64,000 bases of DNA from Asanoa hainanensis (GCF_900188485.1 NZ_FZPH01000002.1:721423-785422); one strand, 5' to 3'. Shown: positions 1 through 8,234, numbered from the stretch's first letter. Program-made: numbers and translations. The notes: generated by a model from the sequence alone, not told the origin.

Positions 1-78
1 GCGACGAACCAGGACGGGGGTGGGCGGAGGGGCTCCGCCTACCCCGTAGTCCCGCAAACGGCAACAGACGAAGGATCA
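1..78. other. Left-edge leader, possible tail of a preceding gene
   Basis: Short stretch before the first gene. One frame is open from the edge to a TAG at 47-49 and reads as a Gly/Pro-rich tail, so it may hold the last codons of an upstream plus-strand gene; 15 codons are too few to identify it. The bases AGACGAAGGATCA just before 79 give a weak ribosome-binding site. Confidence 0.3.
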
Positions 79-765
79 ATGGTGCGGACGCTCGTCGAGT
101 ACGCCGCCGGGGTGGTCACCCTCGTCCTGCTCACGCTGGCCGTCATGGTCGGTGTGCTGGCAACCGACCGCACGGTGCTGCGGCCCCGGCATCGGGTGTT
201 GCTGCAACCCGTACACAGCGCCTTGAGCGTGCTCGCCGTCGGTGCGGTCGTGCTGCACGTCGTGAGCATGATCGCCAAGGGGTACGCGTCGACGCTCGAC
301 GTGTTACTGCCGTTCCTCGGCGGACGGAGCTTCGAGGTCGGGATGGGCGCTCTGGCGCTGTACCTGATGGTGAGCGTGTTCTGGACCGGCCTGATCCGGG
401 CCCGGTTCGCCGGTTCCGGCCGGCCGTGGCTGTGGCGGGTCCTGCACAGCGGGGCCTACGCGGCGTGGCCGATCGCGCTGTACCACGGTTTCGAGGCGGG
501 CCGCGCGGCCGCCGCGTGGGTGGAGCTCAGCTACTTCGCCTGCGCCTTGGCCGTCGTGGCCACGCTGCTCGCCCGGCTCGCCGGCTTGTTCGCCCGCAAG
601 CGCGGCGCCCGGCCCACGCGCTACGTGCGGCTACTCGACGAATCGACCCAGCTCCGCTCCACCCCCACCGTGCGACCCGACCGGGGCCGGACCGCTCGCA
701 CGCCCGACGTCGACTCGTTCGACGACGGCGACTACTGGGCCCAGTTGCGGGGCACCGCGACGTGA
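79..765 (+). CDS. Ferric-reductase-like haem-b membrane protein
   Basis: A 228-residue integral membrane protein with about five hydrophobic helices in the first 180 residues and a hydrophilic, Arg/Asp-rich cytoplasmic tail. It has two histidine pairs in the middle helices: His46 and His60 (H-x13-H), then a second pair inside HSGAYAAWPIALYH. Such pairs typically hold b-type haems in ferric-reductase and cytochrome-b-like membrane domains. It lacks the FAD/NADH domain of a full ferric reductase. Its last codon overlaps the GTG start of the downstream NuoF-like flavoprotein (GTGA), so the two are translationally coupled. Inference: NADH electrons enter through the flavoprotein and ferredoxin and cross the membrane through this haem protein; the acceptor is unknown. 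Confidence 0.8.
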   Translation: MVRTLVEYAAGVVTLVLLTLAVMVGVLATDRTVLRPRHRVLLQPVHSALSVLAVGAVVLHVVSMIAKGYASTLDVLLPFLGGRSFEVGMGALALYLMVSVFWTGLIRARFAGSGRPWLWRVLHSGAYAAWPIALYHGFEAGRAAAAWVELSYFACALAVVATLLARLAGLFARKRGARPTRYVRLLDESTQLRSTPTVRPDRGRTARTPDVDSFDDGDYWAQLRGTAT

Positions 766-2240
766 CCCGCTCCGCCCTCCCGCCCGTCACCCACCTCGCG
801 ACGCCACGGTTGACCGCCGGGCTCGACGAACACGGTTGGTTGGACGCGGCGACCCACCGTCGCGTGCACGGCCCGCTGCGGCCGCTGCCCACCGACGTCC
901 TGGTGCAACTCGTCGACGACATCCAGCTCACCGGCCGGGGCGGCGCGGGCTTTCCGTTCGGCCGAAAGCTGCGGGCCGTCCTGGAGTCGGCACGGCGCCA
1001 GCAGCGGCCACCGGTGGTGACGGTCAACGGCTCCGAGAGCGAGCCACTGTCCTTCAAGGACAAGGTCCTGCTGACCCGCGCACCTCATCTGGTCCTCGAC
1101 GGCGCCGCACTGGCGGCCGACGCCATCGGCGCCTCCGAGATCGTGGTCGCGGTGACCGACGACGAGGGTGCCGAGCGATCGCTGCGCGCCGCGCTGGCGG
1201 AACGGCAGATGCCGGTGCCGACCAGCGTCCACGTCGTTCCACACAGGATCGTCTCCGGCCAGAGTGGCGCGCTGGTCAACGGCATCAACGGGAAGAAGCA
1301 CATCCCGCCGGCGACCTCGCAGCGAACCAGCGACGCGGGTGTCAAATCCCATCCGACGTTGCTCTCGAACGCGGAGACCTACGCCCAGTTGGCGATCGCG
1401 GCCCGTCGCGGGCCGTACGGATACACTTCGCTCGGCCTGGTCGACGAGCCCGGCACCGTGCTGCTCACGGTGACCGGCGCGGCCGCCCGGCCGGCAGTGA
1501 TGGAGGTGCCGACCGGCACGCCGCTGTGGCGGGTTCTGGAGCTCTGCCACGCGCCGGCCGACGCCGCGGTGCTCACCGGCGGCTACGAGGGCACCTGGAT
1601 CAACCCGGAGTCGGCGCTGCGGGCGACGATCTCCCGCGCCGGCTTCGCCGCGGTCGGTGGCACGCTGGGCCCCGGCGTCATCGCCCCGATCGGCCCCGAC
1701 ACGTGCCCGCTCGGCGAGCTCGCCCAGGTGGTGCACTTCCTGGCGGCCGGGTCCACCGGCCAGTGCGGGCCGTGCCGGCTCGGCCTGCCGGATCTCGCGC
1801 GCAGCGTCGACCTCATCGTGGCCGGGACGGCGCCGACGGCGTTGGTCGAGGCCGCGGTCGAGGCGGTACGCGGCCGGGGCGCGTGCGGCCACCCGGACGC
1901 CACGGCCCGGATGTCCGCGTCCGCGCTGATGGTGTTCGCCGCGGACATCGCCACCCACGGTGCCCGCCACGGCTGCGGCCGGCCCGTCAAGGGCCAGCTC
2001 CTCGTGCCGCCCGGGCCGGCCGACACCAACGCCAGGCTCAGCGTGGACTGGTCCCGCTGCGACGGTCACGGGCTCTGCGCCCACGTCCTGCCGGAGCTCG
2101 TCAGCCTGGACGCCAACGGGTTTCCGGCCCTCCCGCAGTCGCCCGTGCCGGTCTGGCTGCATGGCCAGGCCCGCCGGGCGGTGCGGATGTGCCCAGCGCT
2201 CGCGCTGCGGCTGACCACGGAAGGCCATCATGCCGCTTGA
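762..2240 (+). CDS. NuoF-like NADH dehydrogenase flavoprotein fused to a ferredoxin
   Basis: A 492-residue protein. The N-terminal part resembles the 51-kDa NADH/FMN subunit of complex I (NuoF): a glycine-rich GRGGAGFPFGRKL loop near residue 60 and ESEPLSFKDK near residue 95. The NuoF C-terminal iron-sulfur region follows, with CGPC near 332 and a further Cys in ACGHP near 374. The last 65 residues form a separate small ferredoxin (CDGHGLC near 431 and a late Cys-Pro), as in single-cluster 3Fe-4S or 4Fe-4S ferredoxins of P450 systems. The GTG start at 762 lies in the stop of the upstream gene and fits the family N-terminus; a longer open frame upstream is only an overlap shadow. Probable reaction: NADH oxidation with transfer through FMN and Fe-S to the neighbouring haem membrane protein. 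Confidence 0.85.
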   Translation: MTRSALPPVTHLATPRLTAGLDEHGWLDAATHRRVHGPLRPLPTDVLVQLVDDIQLTGRGGAGFPFGRKLRAVLESARRQQRPPVVTVNGSESEPLSFKDKVLLTRAPHLVLDGAALAADAIGASEIVVAVTDDEGAERSLRAALAERQMPVPTSVHVVPHRIVSGQSGALVNGINGKKHIPPATSQRTSDAGVKSHPTLLSNAETYAQLAIAARRGPYGYTSLGLVDEPGTVLLTVTGAAARPAVMEVPTGTPLWRVLELCHAPADAAVLTGGYEGTWINPESALRATISRAGFAAVGGTLGPGVIAPIGPDTCPLGELAQVVHFLAAGSTGQCGPCRLGLPDLARSVDLIVAGTAPTALVEAAVEAVRGRGACGHPDATARMSASALMVFAADIATHGARHGCGRPVKGQLLVPPGPADTNARLSVDWSRCDGHGLCAHVLPELVSLDANGFPALPQSPVPVWLHGQARRAVRMCPALALRLTTEGHHAA

Positions 2241-2868
2241 GAAAGGACGCGCCTACCGGCTGGCCGGCGTCGCTGCCGCGTTGATGGTCACTGCGGTGGC
2301 GATCGTCGGGGTGCGAACGCTCGATCGCGACCCGGACGGACCCACCGCAGCAGCCGCGACGGGGACCGCGGCCGCGACCACGGCCGGCAATGCGGCCGCG
2401 ACGGGGACCGGAACCGGGACGATCGTCCTCAACCCCACCGATGACGCGTTCCTCCAACTCATGATCCCGATCGACGAGAGCGCCCTGACCTTCCTCGAGG
2501 AGGCGCAGACGATCACCAGCTCCCCGGCCCTGCGTGCCCTGGCCGCCCAGCTCGCCGAAACCCACCGGACGGAGCTGAAGGACATGCGGGCGCTGCTGGC
2601 CGCGGGCGGAACACCTGAGCAGAACATCCACGAGGGCCACCGGATGCCCGGCATGATCTTCGACGACCAGCTCGCCGCGCTGCGCACCGCGCCGGAGGCC
2701 GACCGGGACGCCCAGGCGATGACGCTGCTCAAGGGGCACCTGGAGCAGTGCGAGGTGCTCGCCACGGGCGAGGAGGCGGCCGCCGGAAGCGACGAGACCC
2801 GCGCCTTCGCCGTGCGCCTGAAGCAGCGGCGCACCGAACAGCTCAACCAACTGGCCGCGATCGGGTAG
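2230..2868 (+). CDS. DUF305 family membrane-anchored protein
   Basis: A 212-residue protein with one N-terminal membrane segment (residues about 10-27), an Ala/Thr/Gly linker to about 70, and a helical DUF305 (ferritin-like four-helix) domain. Family members usually carry HH or H-x-H pairs near the start of each half; here the first pair is replaced by IPIDESALTF and only scattered His residues remain (THRTELK, HEGHRMPGM, GHLEQ). It starts inside the end of the NuoF-like gene (11-bp overlap) and closes the three-gene operon. Function is unknown. Its genomic tie to redox genes and the family's metal-rich relatives suggest an extracytoplasmic, redox- or metal-linked role. Confidence 0.8.
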   Translation: MPLEKGRAYRLAGVAAALMVTAVAIVGVRTLDRDPDGPTAAAATGTAAATTAGNAAATGTGTGTIVLNPTDDAFLQLMIPIDESALTFLEEAQTITSSPALRALAAQLAETHRTELKDMRALLAAGGTPEQNIHEGHRMPGMIFDDQLAALRTAPEADRDAQAMTLLKGHLEQCEVLATGEEAAAGSDETRAFAVRLKQRRTEQLNQLAAIG

Positions 2869-2886
2869 CGGCCCGCCGCCGCGACC

Positions 2887-3219
2887 GTGGGGTTGCCGTT
2901 CGAGCTCGCGTACTCGATGACCAAGGCGACCATGGACATCTTCACGAAGACGTTGGCCTGGGATCGCGCGATCGCCGAACGGCACATCACGGTCAACGCG
3001 GTGCGCCCGAGCCTGGTCGACACGGACATGGCCGCCTACCTGGTGCACGTGCCGGAGCGGTTCGAGTGGGCCGCGTCGCAGGCGGCGGTGCGGGCGGCGG
3101 CCGGCCCGGCCGACATGGCCGGCGTGGTGGCATTCCTGGCCTCCGCCGATGCCCGGTTCGTCACCGGCCACGTCCTGGACGCGACGGGCGGCACCGGACT
3201 CGGACCGACGGGACTCTGA
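2887..3219 (+). pseudogene. C-terminal remnant of a short-chain dehydrogenase/reductase
   Basis: Reads as the last 110 residues of a classical SDR: the active-site YSMTK (Tyr-x3-Lys), the VNAVRPSLVDTDM segment after it, and the family C-terminus with FVTGHVLDATGG. The N-terminal Rossmann half with the cofactor loop TGxxxGIG is absent; an in-frame TAG of the upstream gene lies only seven codons before. A GTG at 2887 could start translation, but the product could not bind NAD(P). Best explained as a 5'-truncated gene. No partner fragment is seen in the window. Confidence 0.75.
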
Positions 3220-3284
3220 CAAGCCCTCGTATTGATGTTTGTCTTCGTCTAGATTGGCTCTGTCAGGCCATCGGGGAGGTTGAC

Positions 3285-4493
3285 ATGACATCGCTGGACG
3301 ACACGACGGCGCTCGCGCTCCCGCTTCCGCCGGCACCCAGCATCTACCATCCGACGCCGCGACTCGCCGAGTTGCGTGCCAACCGGCCGGTCGCCGAGGT
3401 CGCGTTCAAGGACGGATCGACGGGCTTTCTGGTCACGAGGTACGCGGACGTCCGCCAGGTGTTGATCGACCCGCGGTTCAGCCGCGCGGCCGCGGCGAGC
3501 ACGTCCGCATCCGACACCGGCCTCGCCATGGTGGCCACCGACTCGATCCTCGGCATGGACCCGCCCGAGCACACGCGCCTGCGCCGGCTCGTCGCCGGTG
3601 CGTTCACCGCGCGCCGGGTCGAAGAGCTGCGGCCCACGGTCAGGGCGCTGGTCGAGGCGCTGCTCACCGACGTCGCCGCGCGGCCGCGCCCGGTCGACCT
3701 GGTCGAGCACTTCTCGTTGCCGCTGCCGGTGCGCGTCATCTGCGAGCTGCTCGGCGTGCCGCCCGAGGACCAGCACGTCTTCCACGCCTGGTCCGACACG
3801 ATCCTGTCCGACGCGGGCGCCGACCCCGCCGAGATCCGGGCGGCGATGGGCAAGCTCGGCGCCTACTTCGGCAAGCTGATCGCCGACAAGCGGGCCACGC
3901 CGGCCGACGACCTGATGACCGCGCTCATCGCGGCGCGCGACGACCAGGACCGGCTGACCGAGCAGGAACTGGTCAACCTGTGCTTCGGCCTGCTCATCGC
4001 CGGCCACGAGACCACCGCCAACCAGATCAACATGTTCCTGCTGACGCTGCTGCACTTCCCGGAGGAATACCAGCGGCTGGCCGAGTCGCCGGAGCTGATC
4101 CCGCAGGCCGTCGAGGAGCTGATGCGCTTCGTCCAGCTCGGCGAGGGCTCGGGCCTGCCCCGCGTCACCACCGAGGCGGTGGAGCTGAGCGGCGTCACCA
4201 TCCCGGCCGGCTCCGTCGTGATGACCTCGATGGTGGCGGCCAACCGCGACGAGTCGGTCTTCGTCGACGCGGACCGGCTCGACCTGACCCGCGAGATCAC
4301 CCAGCACCTCGGCTTCGGCGCGGGCGCGCACCACTGCCTGGGCGCTCAGCTGGCACGCTTGGAGCTGCAGGAGGCGTTGCGGGGTCTGCTGCGACACCTG
4401 CCGGGCCTGCGGATCGCCGTGCCCGACTCGGAGCTGCGGTTCAAGACCGGCATGATCGTACGAAGCCTGCACGCCCTGCCGGTGACGTGGTAG
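3285..4493 (+). CDS. Cytochrome P450
   Basis: A soluble bacterial P450 of 402 residues, the usual length. Helix I carries AGHETTANQ near residue 238 (oxygen activation), ELMR near 278 is the ExxR pair, and FGAGAHHCLG near 344-353 is the haem loop with Cys351 as the iron ligand. The ATG at 3285 follows GGGGAGGT at a good distance; the open frame upstream runs through the SDR remnant and is not used. A ferredoxin gene begins 11 bp downstream and is the likely electron donor. No ferredoxin reductase is adjacent. Substrate cannot be told from sequence. CYP105/107-like by general appearance, but no family assignment is made. Confidence 0.95.
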   Translation: MTSLDDTTALALPLPPAPSIYHPTPRLAELRANRPVAEVAFKDGSTGFLVTRYADVRQVLIDPRFSRAAAASTSASDTGLAMVATDSILGMDPPEHTRLRRLVAGAFTARRVEELRPTVRALVEALLTDVAARPRPVDLVEHFSLPLPVRVICELLGVPPEDQHVFHAWSDTILSDAGADPAEIRAAMGKLGAYFGKLIADKRATPADDLMTALIAARDDQDRLTEQELVNLCFGLLIAGHETTANQINMFLLTLLHFPEEYQRLAESPELIPQAVEELMRFVQLGEGSGLPRVTTEAVELSGVTIPAGSVVMTSMVAANRDESVFVDADRLDLTREITQHLGFGAGAHHCLGAQLARLELQEALRGLLRHLPGLRIAVPDSELRFKTGMIVRSLHALPVTW

Positions 4494-4504
4494 GGCTGCG
4501 TCCG

Positions 4505-4717
4505 ATGTGGAATGTCGAGGTGTCGTCCGAATGCATCGGGTCCGGCGTGTGCGCGGGCAGCGCTCCGCGGCACTTCGCGCTCGGGGCTGACGGCCGCTCC
4601 CGACCACTCGCGACGCCCGTCGACCCGGACGACGCGGTGTTGGGGGCGGCCGCCTCGTGCCCGATGGAGGCGATCGGCGTGAGCGACGCCGGCACCGGCG
4701 TACCAGTGCCGTTCTAA
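4505..4717 (+). CDS. Single-cluster ferredoxin, P450 partner
   Basis: A 70-residue ferredoxin of the type found beside actinobacterial P450s. Cys residues occur in SECIGSGVCAGSAP and in the later SCP motif; only three cluster ligands are visible, as expected for a [3Fe-4S] ferredoxin. It lies just after the P450 gene and should pass electrons to it. The ATG at 4505 is preferred; a GTG at 4487 overlapping the P450 stop would add six residues and would couple translation. Confidence 0.85.
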   Translation: MWNVEVSSECIGSGVCAGSAPRHFALGADGRSRPLATPVDPDDAVLGAAASCPMEAIGVSDAGTGVPVPF

Positions 4718-5565
4718 CGCCGTTTTCCCCCGGGGAAGCCGGGAGGCGGCGTCAGGTCGAACACCTTCAAGTTCTCCGGGGTGCGCTCCGACCAGGTGTA
4801 CGTGGTGGTGCGGGTGAGAGCGCCGAACTCGTGCGTCGTGGTGATGGTGCTGCGATGGGGGAGGTAGCTGTCGGCGTCCACCCAGAGCTCCATCGTCGTG
4901 GGGGTCGTCGCCGTGGGACCGGCCTCGATCTCTGTCTCCAGCCGCAGTCGGAGCGTCTCGTGACCGTCGATCGTCTCCTTGCCGACGATCTCCAGGGTGC
5001 CGTCGGCGAGCGCCTGGCTGATGCTTTCCGGGTTCGCTTCCGGGAGGTCCTCGAAGAAATCAGGGAAGGTGTGCTCCATTTCGGCCGGGGTCCGCTGCCA
5101 GTGCGCGTACCAGCGGTTGAGATAGTCGATCTGGAGCCCGCGCTGGCCGCCGTCGGCCTCGTTCGTCACCACGACGGAGACCGACAGCTTCCCGTCTCCG
5201 TACCAGTCCGTCCGGACGCGGCGGGTGGCGGCATCGGTCCACTTGTCGACGCGGTAGGGGGCGCCGTTCGCCGTGCGGGCCAGCACAACGTAATCGGTGC
5301 TTCGGGCGAGCGCGTCGGTCACCTGGGTGCGCACGTGGGCGACGTCGACCAACTCCGGATCGGCGCGGTCGGCGCCCGGCACGGCCACGAGACCGACCGC
5401 CCCGGTGATCGCGACCACGGCGACGGCGCAGGCTCCCACCAACAGCTGTCTGCGCCTGGCCCGGCCACGCAGCCGGTCGGTCAGGTTCGGAGCGGAGTGG
5501 ACGTCGGACAGTTCGTCGCGCAGCAGGGTGGCGAGTCGCCGCCCGAACTGGTCGTCATCAGTCAT
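4714..5565 (-). CDS. Membrane-anchored anti-sigma-type protein, partner of SigE-family factor
   Basis: A 283-residue protein. A short cytoplasmic N-terminus (about 40 residues, including a helical LATLLRDELSDVHSAP stretch) precedes one transmembrane helix and a large extracytoplasmic domain rich in Thr and charged residues (STDYVVLARTANGAPYRVDKW and onward). This layout is typical of the putative anti-sigma genes that follow SigE-type ECF factors in actinomycetes. The ATG at 5565 overlaps the end of the sigma gene by 8 bp. An upstream TTG at 5580 is possible but less likely. The outer domain probably senses the envelope and restrains the sigma factor; that is inferred from context. Confidence 0.75.
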   Translation of the reverse strand: MTDDDQFGRRLATLLRDELSDVHSAPNLTDRLRGRARRRQLLVGACAVAVVAITGAVGLVAVPGADRADPELVDVAHVRTQVTDALARSTDYVVLARTANGAPYRVDKWTDAATRRVRTDWYGDGKLSVSVVVTNEADGGQRGLQIDYLNRWYAHWQRTPAEMEHTFPDFFEDLPEANPESISQALADGTLEIVGKETIDGHETLRLRLETEIEAGPTATTPTTMELWVDADSYLPHRSTITTTHEFGALTRTTTYTWSERTPENLKVFDLTPPPGFPGGKRR

Positions 5566-6085
5566 GGTGCGCCCTCGCAAGGTGGGTGGTGTCGTTGTCG
5601 TTGTCGTCCAGCAGCTCGCGGAGCCGGGCCAAGGCCCGGGAGGTGTGGGACTTGACCGTTCCCGGCGGCATGTCCAGCAGCTCGGACGTCTGCTCCACGC
5701 TCAGGTCCTCGAAGTAGCGCAACACGACGACCTGCCGTTGCCGCTCCGGCAGGCGCGCCAACGCCGCGACGACCAGGTGCCGTTCCGCGACCGCGTGGTC
5801 GTGCGGCCCGACGGCCGCGACCTCGTCGTGGGTCGGCGCCAGCGGTCTCTCCCGGACACGGCGCATGAGCCACCGCACCCGGTCCCGAGACAGGTTCAGC
5901 AGGATCTTCCGGACATAAGCGCCGGGCCTGTCGCGCGCGGCGGCCCACCGCCGAGCGGTCCGCAACAACGCGACCTGAAGGAGATCCTCGGCGTGGCCCC
6001 GGTCATTGGTGAGGAGATAAGCGAACCGCAGCAGCGCTGTGGACTCGCGCTCGACGAAGGCGTCGAAGGTGGGATCGACCCGCAT
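5558..6085 (-). CDS. SigE-family ECF RNA polymerase sigma factor
   Basis: A 175-residue ECF sigma factor. Region 2 spans about residues 8-75 (FAYLLTNDRGHAEDLLQVALLRTARRW) and region 4 about 105-160 (LARLPERQRQVVVLRYFEDLSVEQTSELLDMPPGTVKSHTSRALARLREL, helix-turn-helix). There is no regulatory extension. It directs RNA polymerase to a small regulon, probably controlled by the membrane protein whose gene overlaps its 3' end. A second, independent SigE-like pair lies 0.9 kb away on the other strand. Confidence 0.92.
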   Translation of the reverse strand: MRVDPTFDAFVERESTALLRFAYLLTNDRGHAEDLLQVALLRTARRWAAARDRPGAYVRKILLNLSRDRVRWLMRRVRERPLAPTHDEVAAVGPHDHAVAERHLVVAALARLPERQRQVVVLRYFEDLSVEQTSELLDMPPGTVKSHTSRALARLRELLDDNDNDTTHLARAHHD

Positions 6086-6121
6086 GTCCCTCAGAACTCC
6101 GGTGGGCGCGGATCGGTTGCA

Positions 6122-6883
6122 TCAGCCGGCCCGGCGTGCGCCTTCGCGTGGCGGCAGCTCGTCGTCGTACGCGCCGCTGCGGCCGGCGTACCGCCGGCCG
6201 TCGAGGTACGGCCAGGCGTTTGGCTCGCACCCGTGCAGGCCGAGCGTCTGCTGCTGCATCACCGGTGCCGGCTCGCCCCGGCCGGGGCACAGCTCGTGGC
6301 CGTGGCCGAGCCGGTGCCCGACCTCGTGGTTGACCATGTACTGCCGGTAGGTGCTCAGGTCGCCACCGTAGCCGGGCACGGCCTTGACCCAGCGCGCCAC
6401 GTTGAGCACCACCTTGTTGCCGTTGCGGCACGAGGTGTAGCCGTCGGGGACGTCGTCGCACAGGTCGTCGCGGGTGCCGGGGGTGACCAGGTAGATGGTG
6501 AAGTCGGCCGGCTGTTCGGGGCCGACCCGGCGCAGTCGCCAGGTCCCGCCTGCGGTCCACCCTCGCCGGTCGTTCAGCGTCGCGGTGATCGCTTTGGCCA
6601 CGCCGGCGACCGGTAGGCCCTTGATGTCGCGCTCCACCGACACGCGGTAGCGCAGCAGCTGGCCTCCGCCGGACGGGGTCCGCCCCTCGCCGTCGGCGGT
6701 CGACCAGGTTTCGCTTCCCGTGGCCGGATAGCTGACGGGTGGGACCGGCGCGCGGGACATCCGCGCGGTCCCCGCGGGGGCGGCGTTCTTCTCCGGCGTC
6801 GTCGTGGGTTGGCCGGCCGCCGGGGCACCACAGCCGGCGAGCAACAGCGCCAGCAGCACTGCTCCCGTACCCTTCCTCAGCAT
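6122..6883 (-). CDS. DUF3152 lipoprotein with zinc-metalloprotease motif
   Basis: A 253-residue exported lipoprotein: signal peptide with lipobox LLAGC (Cys18), a Pro/Ala/Thr linker, then a DUF3152 domain. HEVGHRLGHGH near residues 186-196 is a metzincin-like zinc site (HExxHxxGxxH), followed by Cys-rich segments. It probably acts outside the membrane as a protease-like enzyme; DUF3152 proteins have no firm assigned substrate. It stands between two sigma/anti-sigma pairs, upstream of the minus-strand sigma gene and divergent from the plus-strand one, so it may belong to one of their regulons. Confidence 0.85.
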   Translation of the reverse strand: MLRKGTGAVLLALLLAGCGAPAAGQPTTTPEKNAAPAGTARMSRAPVPPVSYPATGSETWSTADGEGRTPSGGGQLLRYRVSVERDIKGLPVAGVAKAITATLNDRRGWTAGGTWRLRRVGPEQPADFTIYLVTPGTRDDLCDDVPDGYTSCRNGNKVVLNVARWVKAVPGYGGDLSTYRQYMVNHEVGHRLGHGHELCPGRGEPAPVMQQQTLGLHGCEPNAWPYLDGRRYAGRSGAYDDELPPREGARRAG

Positions 6884-7023
6884 GTCTCTCCCCTCGCGCC
6901 GCTGTTATTCGGCTGCGCGGAAAGGGAGACGGGTGACCGGCCTAGAAAGTTGATCTTTGTGAGACTCAACCTATTTCCGTCGCCACCCGTCCTTTGCCTA
7001 CGTGGAACGGGAGAGGGGTGGCG

Positions 7024-7527
7024 GTGACCCGGGGTGACGCCGAGTTCGTCGAGTTCGCACAGGCGGCGTCCGCGCGGCTGGTGCACGCGGCGTACCTCAT
7101 GACCGGCGACCACCACCGGGCCGAGGACGCGGCACAGACGGCGCTGGTCCGCACGTACGCGTCCTGGTCACGCATCCGGGAGGGCGACGCGTACGGCTAC
7201 GCGCGCAGCGTCCTGGTCAACCACCTGGTCGACGGCTGGCGGCGGCCGATCCGCGAGTACCCGACCGAGGACCTGCCGGACCAGGGACGCGGCGACGTCG
7301 CCGAAGAGGTCACCACCCGCCGCTGGCTGGTGACGGTGCTGGGCGCGCTCAGCCCGCGGGAACGAGCGATCGTCGTGCTGCGCTACTACTTCGACCTGGC
7401 GGAGGCGAAGGTGGCCGACGAACTGGGCGTTTCGCTCGGCACGGTCAAGAGCACCAGTTCGCGTGCGCTGGAGAAGCTGCGGGCCGCGAACATCCGAGCG
7501 TCAGAGACTCAGGAAACGTGCCGATGA
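7024..7527 (+). CDS. SigE-family ECF RNA polymerase sigma factor (second)
   Basis: A 167-residue sigma factor. Region 2 carries LVHAAYLMTGDHHRAEDAAQTALVRTYASW; region 4 carries LGALSPRERAIVVLRYYFDLAEAKVADELGVSLGTVKSTSSRALEKL. The GTG at 7024 is chosen because GGGAGAGGGG ends 6-7 nt upstream; GTG 7018 or TTG 6994 would also be in frame. The gene is divergent from the DUF3152 lipoprotein, with 140 bp between, and overlaps its own putative anti-sigma gene by ATGA. Confidence 0.88.
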   Translation: MTRGDAEFVEFAQAASARLVHAAYLMTGDHHRAEDAAQTALVRTYASWSRIREGDAYGYARSVLVNHLVDGWRRPIREYPTEDLPDQGRGDVAEEVTTRRWLVTVLGALSPRERAIVVLRYYFDLAEAKVADELGVSLGTVKSTSSRALEKLRAANIRASETQETCR

Positions 7528-8234
7528 GCGAGCTACAGCGGCTGCGCGAGGCCATGCGGGTGACCGAGCGGCCCAGTTCCCTTGATCTGGCCGCCATCAT
7601 GCGCGACGGGCGACGCCTGCGCCGGCGGCGCGTTTTCGCGCGCAGCGGAGGCGCGACGCTGGCCGCCGCCTTCGTGGCGGCGGTAGCGGTGGTCGCGGTG
7701 AACCAGGACGACCCGTCACTGAACGAACACGTCCCCACACCGGCCGCGGTGGCGCCGACACCGTCGCCTGCCTTCGAGTCGGAGTCGCGCAAGCCGATCG
7801 GCGCCGTGGTCGACACCGGCATCTCGTACGGCGTCGAGCGGCGGGTCTATTACTTCGTGCCCGTGGAGGTGCCCGGTCACCCCAAGGTGCGGATGGGACT
7901 GGTCGGTGGCCGCCTGCTGCCGGGTGGCTCGCTCACCTCGGACTATTTGGTCAACGACGTCGAGGGCATCGACCGCAGCGCCGGCTTCCACGAGATCGGC
8001 AACGACGAGTCGGGCCCGGGCCAGACCCGCCCGCCGGTGCCCACGTTCGGCTACTTCGTCGGCCCGGCCCAGTCGATCGTCGGCACCGTCGACGGCAAGG
8101 ACATAAAAGCGCGGTTGGCCCGGTGGAGCGAGGACGCCCAGGTAGTGATCTTCTGGTTCGACCCGACCGACCTGGCGCCGGGCGTACCCCTGGACGGGAT
8201 CATCGCCCGTGACAAGAGCAACCGCCGGCTGTGA
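7524..8234 (+). CDS. Single-pass membrane protein, putative anti-sigma factor
   Basis: A 236-residue protein: about 45 cytoplasmic residues (SELQRLREAMRVTERPSSLDLAAIMRDGRRLRRRR), one transmembrane helix (GGATLAAAFVAAVAVVAV), then a Pro/Ser/Thr linker and an outer domain. Its ATG overlaps the sigma stop (ATGA), so the two are made together. No known domain is recognised in the outer part. The layout equals that of the partner protein at 4714-5565, although sequence similarity is weak by eye. Role as anti-sigma is inferred from arrangement. Confidence 0.7.
   Translation: MSELQRLREAMRVTERPSSLDLAAIMRDGRRLRRRRVFARSGGATLAAAFVAAVAVVAVNQDDPSLNEHVPTPAAVAPTPSPAFESESRKPIGAVVDTGISYGVERRVYYFVPVEVPGHPKVRMGLVGGRLLPGGSLTSDYLVNDVEGIDRSAGFHEIGNDESGPGQTRPPVPTFGYFVGPAQSIVGTVDGKDIKARLARWSEDAQVVIFWFDPTDLAPGVPLDGIIARDKSNRRL

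Noticed and set aside
732..2231. Long minus-strand open frame opposite the NuoF-like gene
   Set aside because: GC-rich third positions of the real gene keep the antisense frame open; the translation is Arg/Gly/His-rich with no known motif.
3220..3284. CTGACA...TGTCAG repeat before the P450 gene
   Set aside because: Arms of 6 bp almost 40 bp apart occur easily by chance; -35/-10 spacing is not convincing.
5297..6616. 439-codon plus-strand open frame opposite sigma/anti-sigma genes
   Set aside because: Shadow of three well-supported minus-strand genes.
6944..6975. GTTGA...TCAAC repeat between DUF3152 and sigma genes
   Set aside because: Five-base arms only; kept out as too weak for an operator call.
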